From: Porites lobata
Taxonomy: Eukaryota > Cnidaria > Anthozoa > Scleractinia > Poritidae
Length of the DNA stretch: 64,000 nt
Direction: 5' to 3'
Assembly: GCA_942486035.1 (NCBI GenBank)
Contig: CALNXK010000155.1
Location: 865,501-929,500, forward strand
The notes beneath the pieces were generated by a model. The model worked only from the letters and a program-made list of their open reading frames with translations. It had not been told where the DNA came from and searched no databases. How positions within the stretch are numbered: the stretch's first letter is position 1; each line of letters opens with the position of its first letter. The position numbers and the translations under genes are program-made. Positions 56,085 to 64,000 of this stretch are shown here, one piece after another.

Positions 56085-56852
56085 TAAAATTATTTGATAG
56101 CAAAGGACCCCTTAGGAAGCGACTCTTTGAAAGCTAAGCAGAAAATTTGGCCGGGAGAAGAATAGGGGATAGAAAAACTCCTCCTCTCTCCTCAATCGTT
56201 ACTTTGGCTCCATCTTGAGGAGAGCTTGAAAGACGCTTCATGGAGGCGATACTAGGGAGTTTAGGATAGCAAGAACGGCGACGGACACGAAAACGTCCCT
56301 TAAATACTGAATTCCTAATTTTTCAATCTCTATCGCGATTATTCCAGCTCGCTTAATTATTTTAATGCAAGCCAAGTCTCACGTCGTAGTAATTCGTCGT
56401 AGTCGTGCATAGACGGCAAAAAAAATCGAAATGAACAAAAATTAAAGCGAGTTGTTGTTTTGCCTATTCAGCCTATTGTCTTTTTGCCGTTCTCGTTGTC
56501 CTCGCTGTCGTGGCGTCATGAACTCCCTAGTTGCAAAAATGTCACTTGCTAAGTGCTTTCGTGTCCTTGTGAAGCGTTTTCGTGATAATTCCAATATCCT
56601 GTTCAAGACAAAAGAGCTAAAATTCAAACCCTCCCAGGAACATATGCGGCACTGGAGGCCATATAAGGAAGCGTCGCGAACGGGTCGACCCGGGAGCTTG
56701 GTAACAAATATAAGAAATAAAATCAGCATTAAAAAGCTTGAAGTAACGACATAAAAAATTTTTTTTGTTATGTAAAAATTTTTTTTGGTCATGAAAAAAG
56801 ATTGAATTAATAATAATAAAACAGAAAACCCGAAAACTAAGTAAAGGTTCAC

Positions 56853-56950
56853 TCGAGTTTACTTCGCATCTTTGTCCAGCAGACAAACGTTTCCTTTATC
56901 TTGTCTAACAAGCAAGATCCTCCATTTAGGCAACCAGTCATCAGACAACC
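56853..56950 (-). pseudogene. EGF exon of lectin 2 with 20-nt deletion
   Basis: It begins in frame as GCLMTGCLNGGSC, like its sisters, but after ETFVC the 31-nt stretch of gene 1 (29 of the EGF core) is reduced to 11 nt. Reading continues out of frame to a stop at the exon edge. Confidence 0.85.
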
Positions 56951-59900
56951 CTATAAGCAGAAAGTGGATTATTAAAATTGAAAGCAAAATAAATCGTTTT
57001 CTCGATTCCTTGTATCCAAAATGCACGATATTTTTAATCTTTATTCCAAGAAAGCATGTCTGCTTTCGCCAAACAACGGGTTAATGTGGGGAGAAATTCC
57101 CGGAGTCTTTAAATTTAACTTCAATCGTTACTTAGCCATTCGACATAACAATAATAACACTTTCCGGTAATAAACAAGAGTCACTCCAAGCTTCGATATC
57201 GCAAACTCGTTGCGGTAAATGACAGTTAACTTCAAGCGATAGTTTACCTTTTTATATAAACAAAAAAAAACTGTCACGGAGATCATTTTTAACTTGATTA
57301 TACCTTACTAATATCAGCCGTATTCGAATTTTTACCGACCACATGTGCAAAAAAAGAAGTTGCTTTCGCTCAATACGGGGCTAATACAAAAAACTGAGAT
57401 TCAGAGTCAGTTTAATTAAATTGTAATCATGAACGAAAAGGAAGCCTAAACACATTTTCGTCGAGAAAATCTAAAATGCGATAAAAACTAACCCGAGCTG
57501 TAAATTTGAAAAGCTTTGGTACATGCCTTGTATTTAGATTGTATAACAAATAATTGACTACCTGCAGATATCAATGCCTAGTCTCCTTCTTTTTCAGTTT
57601 AAGTATGAAAATGAACAAGATACAAAGGCATTCCTGTCTCATCATTAGGGAGCTCGAGCAATGACGACAGCAACGGCAGGATGTCACTCAAAAAGTGAAT
57701 TTGCGCTGCTTCAAACTTGTTCATCGCCCTTATTCCAACTCTTTTAATTTGTCAATTGTTGGCGATTGTTTTCAAGAGTTGAAGTCTAAGGGGCTGTTTC
57801 TAAGTCCACAAAAAGAGAAAGAAAATCGTTGTCTTGTGTTCACGTATGTCTTCCATAAACGTGAAATTAGGAAGATTCACGTCGTAGTCGTGCAACGGCG
57901 GCAAAGAAAGGCACAAAAGAGCGTGCTGCATGTGCAAAGTTGTTGTTTTGCCAATCTAAACCTATATTGCTTTTTAGCGCCTCTCGTTGACATCGAAGTC
58001 GTCGTTGCTGAAGCTCCCTATTGCGCAAACGAATACTGCAATACTCACCTTAAGAATCACTGTAAATGTGTTGCCTGGTTGATAAAATATGAGTTTTTTG
58101 TTATCCTTAGTTGACTCTGAAGCCTTAATCAACTCACATACTCCTTTGCTGCCACTTGTTCCGTACTTAAAATTTGTAGAGAAACACCAGGGATTCTTAA
58201 GACAAGCATGACTGCACGACAAAGCACTAGCAGAATAAAGTCTTTTGGTCACTTGTGCTACTAAGCGCCTATTTTCCGCATTTATGAAGTAGGAAGATCT
58301 GGAAGGTTCGTCGTCAGCGAAAACTGTGACAGCGAGGTAGCAAAAAGTAAGTAACGAAATCATTTTGTCGCCTATACTACAACAATCGAAACGTACGTCC
58401 TTAACTTATGGAGCATGCGTAACGGGAAGCATTATTTCGTGAGGCACTATTAATATTCGAGAAGAGTACTTGGCATAAAAAAAAATTAAAAGAAGTTCTA
58501 CTGGCGTGTTTACCTTTACTTTATTTATAAATTCACTTATTTTAATCTTTTCATTCATTTATTTGTTTGCACGACATAACAAAGACAAATTTCAATATTC
58601 TCTGTACGCAAATAATTGAGGGGGGAGAGCGTAACTCAAAGTCACGCATTTACTGGATTGAAGACAAGAAAGGTAGAAAAATAAAACAAAACTTTTAACC
58701 ATAACAGAAAATAAAAATGGGAAAAAAGCTTCATCATAATACAAATTACGAAATTACGAACTAATTATGCGGTTCCCTGTCAAGGGCGGAATTGAAAGGA
58801 TTACGATTGTTATGACTGAGGTAAATAATCAAGACCTACAGCAGGACCTTCAAAGACTAAGCCCGGCAGAAGTGTAGGGGGGTTTTCTAAGGCTAAACAG
58901 GTGATAAAAAACGCTTTGTTTAGATTGATAACCTGGCTGGAGCGAAGTTCACTCTTAAGTATACTACGTTTAAACTATCCTGCATAGCTTTTCGTGCTGA
59001 CACGAGAAGCTATCCGTTATAGTATGAACACCTATCCGATATCTAACTATCCACTTTAAAATCGGCGCGGCTTAGCCTCGCTCTGTTATAGAAATCGCGC
59101 CGAAATCACCGTATTGTTTTCGTGTCCACGCCAAAGCTATCCGGTGTAAACATAGCCTTCTACAGGCAAATTGGAAGTTTCTGGATAGGAAAATCAAAGG
59201 CAACTTAACAATTATTCCTCGAGCCCGAAAAGACTCATGGGCTATTGAGTCAGAGGCCATGAGGGTGAGAGGAATAATTGCTTTAGTAAAATCCAACTAG
59301 TTGGTCAAAAATATCGAGACAAAACAACTTTAGCTAGTGAAAGCTAGACTTAAAGCCTTTTTTGCCGCCAAAAAGCCGGCAGGCGCTTTGCGCTACTGGT
59401 GGGCTATAACGTATAGCCTAGAAGTAGCTCAACTAATCAGAATGCATCATTGGTAATAGACCACTAGTTGGATTTTACTAATATAAAATAGTAAGCACCA
59501 TGTCTCCATAAATATCGGAAATATGGATAATTTCCTAGGGGCTTTTTATAATTTGCTGGTTGGACATAATTTAACTTCTCCTCCAAAACACTTTTGTTTT
59601 GATGACTGAATCTACAGAAGTCCAAACATTCAGCGTCATACTCTCTTAATATTTGCATAATAATTTTGCGATTCAAAATTTCAATTAAAATTTTCAAAGC
59701 TGTTCATACAAACTAGTGAAGCCATTTTAGCTAAAAATTACCACAAAATGCGTCAAATGTCAACTAGCATTCACTTCTTTGAGAGGATTTGGATGCAGAT
59801 TTAGATTAGATGTAAATTAAAAAAAATTACAGGCTAAATTTAATTATTAGGTTTAAGTTTTAAAAAAATCACCACGCCAAAGTGAAATAAACTGAGAAGT

Positions 59901-60299
59901 TTATTTAGTAAAACAAACTGTCAAGACTAAGGTTGCTTGTCATAATAACTAATGTAGACCAATCATGTCGTTTAAATAAAATTATCCTGAAAATTCAGGT
60001 GATTTAAAGTAAAACACGCCTTTGTAACAACATGCAGTTTTACAATAACAACATCGAAATCTCAAGCGCTCATTGCTTGAAAGCTAAAATTGTCTGGTCT
60101 AGAGCAATTCTCTATGACAATTTTTACAGATTATTTATGACACGTGCCTATGATCCATCAGAGTACAGACTCACTACTGACACTTTTAACGTAACAGAAC
60201 GAGCGGATTATATTAAAGGTTCGGTAGCGTCCAGGTCTTTGAATGCTACACAAGGGAATTTCAAAATTGCCTGATTTGTGTTAGTATAGGGAATAGCCT

Positions 60300-60582
60300 G
60301 ATTTGTAGTGCTATTTGGCATAAATACCACGAGTAATATTTCGAAATTGTTATACCTAATTTCACGAGCCGTTAGGGAGTGAAATTTGAAATGATTTTGA
60401 AATATTACGAGTGGTATTTTTGCCAAATATCACTTACAAATCATGCTATTATTTGTTTATACTACTACTACTACCCCCAAAAGCTTTGTAATTTTCACAT
60501 GTAGGTATTTCAAATTAAGCGGAAATACCACTGCTCTAAGCCAATCAAATTGCAGAAATTTCTCATGTAGTAGTATAAACAA
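60300..60582. repeat. AT-rich palindromic repeat, copy 2
   Basis: ATGATTTGTA-type palindrome around AATTTCACGAGCCGTTAGGG, followed by the inverted counterpart of 4855-4960 (AGCCAATCAAATTGCAGAAA). Lectin unit 1 lacks it, so it came in after that duplication. Confidence 0.65.
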
Positions 60583-61297
60583 TGTTGTCCCACAGATACT
60601 GAACAGTTTTCGCGTTATGGTGGAATTCTCCTTTAATTTTAATTTTATTTCTGGACAATGTTAGACATGGGGGAAAAAAGTCCACAAATCTAAAAGCTGA
60701 CTCAATAAAATTAAACGTTCAATGTTACTACAGCACACTGGAAATTTCTCGTTATGTTTACTTCTAAAATACGTCCATTATCTGTCTTTCCACATCGCAT
60801 GGATAAAATCAGCAAACAATGTACAGTGCAGTTCACAAACTTTGCTATTGCTTTGAACTCTCAAATAATAACTACAATTTCAAATTTCTCATGTCTTTAA
60901 ACAACTGAATTGACTCCGGGGCCCAGCTCCCCGCGAGGAACAATAAGCACTAATCCAGAGTAGAAATTTTAACCTGCGATTGCGTTCACTTCATTATAGC
61001 CGTGCTGAAAAATCATTATGGCGTAACAAAACTAGGTCTTTAAATAAAACCGAGCCCTGATTACATCTTTCTAGGAGACACAAGTTGTCAAAAAATCTGG
61101 CTAGTCCGGGATTAATGCTAATCGGCTTTCGCTTAGTAAGGTATAAGAAAATTTCGTGGTCTCAAACTCGACAAAGCTCATCCACACTCATCCCCTTAGT
61201 AAGAATATTCATTTGTTTGTTTTGCACAAATTAGTTGAGATATGGTTATTGGGAACCTCTATCGCAAATGCCAAAAAGCCACACCAGCTATGTACAC

Positions 61298-61300
<3 letters not shown>

Positions 61301-61345
<45 letters not shown>
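61301..61345. repeat. AAT microsatellite next to lectin 3 stop
   Basis: About 14 ATA/AAT units, ending some 30 bp from the stop codon of lectin 3 in its 3' flank. A GCAGGCTACCTTAGTATGC word beside it recalls the start of the 228-bp repeat. Confidence 0.85.
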
Positions 61346-61349
<4 letters not shown>

Positions 61350-61377
61350 CAATAATAGTGATGCATTGCAGGCTACC

Positions 61378-63552
61378 TTAGTATGCAGGCTTCTGGCAAA
61401 GTATAACAGGGCAACGAGGAAGCCTATGATAACAACTACAGGGGTAGTCGTTCCACTTTCCTGGCTTCGTACTGTTCCAACCTCGCTTTCCATACATATG
61501 GACGCAGTCTTCATTACCGCCTTGGTTGTTCGGTTCCTTGTAAACCCAATTGTTAAAGCCCCCTTCCAGTGGAGTGTTATCAATCCAATGGAATGACTTG
61601 CTTTTGTTCTTATCTCGCTCTAACCCAAGCCAGGTACCAAGTATTGTGACTGTTTCACTGTTTCTTATCAGTTCAAATACGAATTTGTCTTCAGTGGCTG
61701 ATTTGATTATTGGGAGGTCTCCATCCATTGCCTGGCATGCTTTGCGGGCGTCTCTCTGGTTCTGTGCCACTCTACCGTTTAGGTAATAACACGAGTCGCC
61801 AAATGCAGACCAGCCAACTGGACAATCTGAGCGAAAAAAAACAAAGGAAAAATTAAAGGTAATATGACTCCAAGCCAGTGGAAAATGGAAGCTGAGATAC
61901 AGTAATGTCCTTAGTCCTCGTTGAGTTAAGGTCTCCCGGGAAAGAGGATCATCCTTCCAACCGACTCACTTTTGGCGAGCGTTTATATGAGAAAAAAGTT
62001 GACCGTTTGCCAGAGCCAAGAGCTGACAACAACGCTCGCGCATGCTCTGATTGTTTCGCCTTATGATCCGGCTGGGTCAAAAATGGCGGATCAACCTTCT
62101 AGCCGAGCCAACGTTTTATTTCTCATGTAAAAGAATCACCAAGTTTTGGAAGGAAAAGTTGGAAAAGTTGGCTTGCCCATGGTAGCTAAGGTAGGCGAAT
62201 GAAGCCTCACGTTACGGACCATTCAGCATTATAGCGAGCGTTTCTGTGAAAGCTTGGTAGAAAACTTAGTCAAGAGAAGAAGAAGAAGAGGGAAAATAAC
62301 ACCATTTTTTTAATGGAACCGTTCAGACGAATTTCAGTTTAGCCACCAGAAGAATGTTATGACAACTGTTATTTCGCCTTCTGAATGCGCCTGTGATTCA
62401 CGAATCAGGGAGGCGACGTTAGCGAAAACTAACTTATTTTGAAAGTGCTTTGGAGTTATTTTAAAACTTTCTCGCGATTGTTTAATGCTCTTCTCAAGAC
62501 AGAGGGACCATTAAAAAAACCCTAGCCAGCAGCATATCCGTTAGAGGCCATAATTAAGGAATTTTGCTCCAACGGGTCAACCCGGGAGCTCAGTAACAAA
62601 TGATAGAAACGAAACCAGCATTAAACATTTGAAGTAAGGACATCAAGACTTTTCTCTCATGAAGAAAAAAAGAATAAATGAATACATAAACAGAAAAACA
62701 AATATGTGCAAAAGCTTTGTACTAGAGCCTTACTCAATTTTTCTTCGCATCTCTGCCCACGCCATGGTAGTTTGCACGAACATGAAAACGATTCCTTTTT
62801 CTTGTCTAACAAGCAAGAACCTGCATTTAGGCATCCAGTCATCAGACAACCCTATCAGTAAAAAAAGTTTAAATTTAGAAAAATGGCAGGAAGGGAAATC
62901 GTTTTCTCGCTTGTTTGTACCCTTCTAGGGGAGAAATTGTCGGAGTTTCAACTTAACTGTGATTATTCCTTAGCCATTCAGAATCATAATCATGCTTTCT
63001 GGTAATAAACACACAGCATCGAAACGGTTAAAACCGTTTACGTGTCAAATGTCACTAGTTCGTGCGGAAGTTTAAGCTTTTATTAAAGCTTTTATTTGGA
63101 TTGTATAGCAAATTATTGTCTGCTTGTAAATATTACTGTTCGTCTTGTCTTTCCGTTAGATACGCCACTGAAAAAAGTTTAATAGTAAAAAAATTTCTTT
63201 CACGGCATTGCGCAAATAAAATGCTGCATTTACTCACCTTGAGAATTATTGTATATGTGTTGCCTGGTTGATGTATGAGTTTGTTGTTATAGTTAGTTGA
63301 ATTGGACTCATGCTTAATCAACTCACATACTCCTGTTCCACCTGTCCCTTTCTTGAAATTTGTAGAGGAACACCAAGTATTTGTGAGGCACGCATGACTG
63401 CACGACAAAACACTAGGGGAAGAAAATGTTTTGGCCACTTGTGATGTTAAGCGCCTGTTTTCCACCGTTCTGAAGTAAGAAGATCTGCAATGTTCATCAG
63501 CAGCGAAAACTGTGGCAACGATGTAAAATGACAAAGCAAGCAACCAAATCAT
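61378..63552 (-). CDS. PAN-EGF-C-type lectin gene 3
   Basis: Exons 63552-63238, 62851-62734 and 61826-61378, phases 0 and 1, giving 293 residues. Signal peptide (MIWLLALSFYIVATVFA), PAN-like domain (SCSHACLTNTWCSS, GVCELI, one extra early cysteine), six-cysteine EGF (GCLMTGCLNAGSC..FSCSC..RC), and a C-type lectin domain from CPVGWSAFGDSCYYL to CPVILCQ, with WLGLER, EPN and WND. The EGF donor ttga|gtaagg differs from gene 1 but keeps phase. The family role is secreted Ca2+-dependent sugar binding. It appears intact. Confidence 0.85.
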
Positions 63553-64000
63553 TTTTTATCGCGTACTTCTATATCCAAAACTACTGTCGTTTATTTACGG
63601 GCATGCGTGATAGAAAGTTTCAGCGGGTATTGAAAATACTTTAGTCAGTATTTGGAAGTAAACAATTTTAAGTGAAAAGGAGTTGCACTGACACCTTTTT
63701 TTGTATTTTATTTCAATCACTCATTCGAATTCAGGTCAATAAAGGAAAGAAAGACAAAAGAACTACAGGTGAAAAAAACTACAAAAACGCAGGAAGATGC
63801 AATGGAAGTTATCATGATACGAGATCACAAAATTACAAACTAAGTTTACAGTTCTCTGTCAAGGACGATATTAGATTTGTAAAGAATGTTATTGAAAGGT
63901 AAACACTCAACACCGAATGATAATTCGGAACTGTAGGTGGTGTTGTAAGAGTGAACAGGTGATAGATAACGCTACGTGTGTATTAACAACATAACTAGCC
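63553..64000. other. Upstream flank of lectin 3, cut by window end
   Basis: The stretch from about 63840 on (CTCTGTCAAGGACG.., GAACAGGTGATAGATAACGCT) matches 37440-37600 and 58765-58930, so the duplicated lectin unit continues beyond the window. Confidence 0.55.

Larger units (their letters stand above)
55388..58363 (-). pseudogene. PAN-EGF-C-type lectin gene 2, broken EGF exon
   Basis: Exons by homology: 58363-58049 (signal peptide MISLLTFCYLAVTVFA and PAN domain), 56950-56853 (EGF) and 55833-55388 (C-type lectin domain). The EGF exon lacks 20 nt found in genes 1 and 3, which removes the last cysteines, shifts the frame to a stop, and weakens the donor (gtgaac). Skipping that exon also fails, because PAN ends in phase 0 and the lectin exon needs phase 1. 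The lectin domain keeps EPN and WND but is short after WND and has lost the cysteine that follows it in the sister genes. It is either a pseudogene or the lectin exon is used from another start. Confidence 0.75.
58364..61377. other. Upstream flank of lectin 2; no gene recognised
   Basis: Homologous in patches to 37440-40600 upstream of lectin 1. A - strand open frame at 59464-59697 has a decayed counterpart there (both contain YDAECLDFC-type sequence), so an upstream exon or ancient coding piece is possible. It also holds the AT-rich palindrome 60300-60582 and a TAA microsatellite. Confidence 0.45.

Noticed and set aside
56442..56852. 136-codon - strand frame with hydrophobic start
   Set aside because: It lies in the lectin 2 intron next to the broken EGF exon, and the hydrophobic part is T/A-rich intron sequence without a counterpart frame in genes 1 and 3.
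61301..61345. AAT array considered as a regularly spaced repeat array
   Set aside because: A simple trinucleotide microsatellite; there are no spacers and nothing CRISPR-like in the window.

Overview
The window looks like nuclear DNA of a metazoan, most likely a cnidarian and probably a stony coral. That placement is inference. It rests on AT-rich, intron-rich sequence, many short palindromic DNA-transposon derivatives, a lineage-style cluster of rhodopsin-like GPCRs, and PAN-EGF-C-type lectin genes. Nothing bacterial or phage-like was seen: no operons, no ribosome binding sites, no CRISPR.

Region 1 (about 0.5-29.8 kb, + strand) is one very large gene. I reconstruct 27 exons, from 495-530 to 29586-29785. 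Their phases agree across every junction and give one uninterrupted frame of 2,039 codons including the stop. The product is almost entirely coiled coil. Two features identify it as CENP-E, the kinesin-7 kinetochore motor: the kinesin-7 post-motor motif RRETWCPG near the start, and a C-terminal CaaX box (CANQ) followed by the stop. The motor domain must lie upstream of the window. Exon 10 carries a recent 43-residue tandem repeat, and exons 19-22 are a duplicated two-exon module. The introns are packed with hairpin MITEs, and intron 1 holds a large inverted repeat of about 5.5 kb.

Region 2 (29.8-33.5 kb) is gene-poor. It has a 235-bp tandem repeat, a head-to-head palindrome of about 400 bp, and a decayed RecQ-like helicase fragment lying between inverted SINE-like repeats.

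Region 3 (33.5-64 kb) is an array of duplicated genes. Three PAN-EGF-C-type lectin genes lie on the - strand (33547-37048, 55388-58363, 61378-63552). The first and third are intact in my models. The second has a 20-nt deletion in its EGF exon. Between the first and second lectins lie two near-identical single-exon class A GPCR genes on the + strand (42928-43902, 51277-52245), made by a segmental duplication with core copies near 41.6-49.2 kb and 50.1-55.1 kb. A relic of a further GPCR sits upstream of copy A. Copy A is interrupted by a truncated DIRS/Ngaro-like retroelement with SGNH-hydrolase, Gag-like and reverse transcriptase segments, flanked by 228-bp direct repeats. Copy B carries a different insertion.

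The lectins (secreted, Ca2+/sugar binding by motif) and GPCRs (sensory or signalling) are typical expanded environmental or immune-facing families. Their interleaving reflects duplication history; no functional linkage is shown by the sequence.
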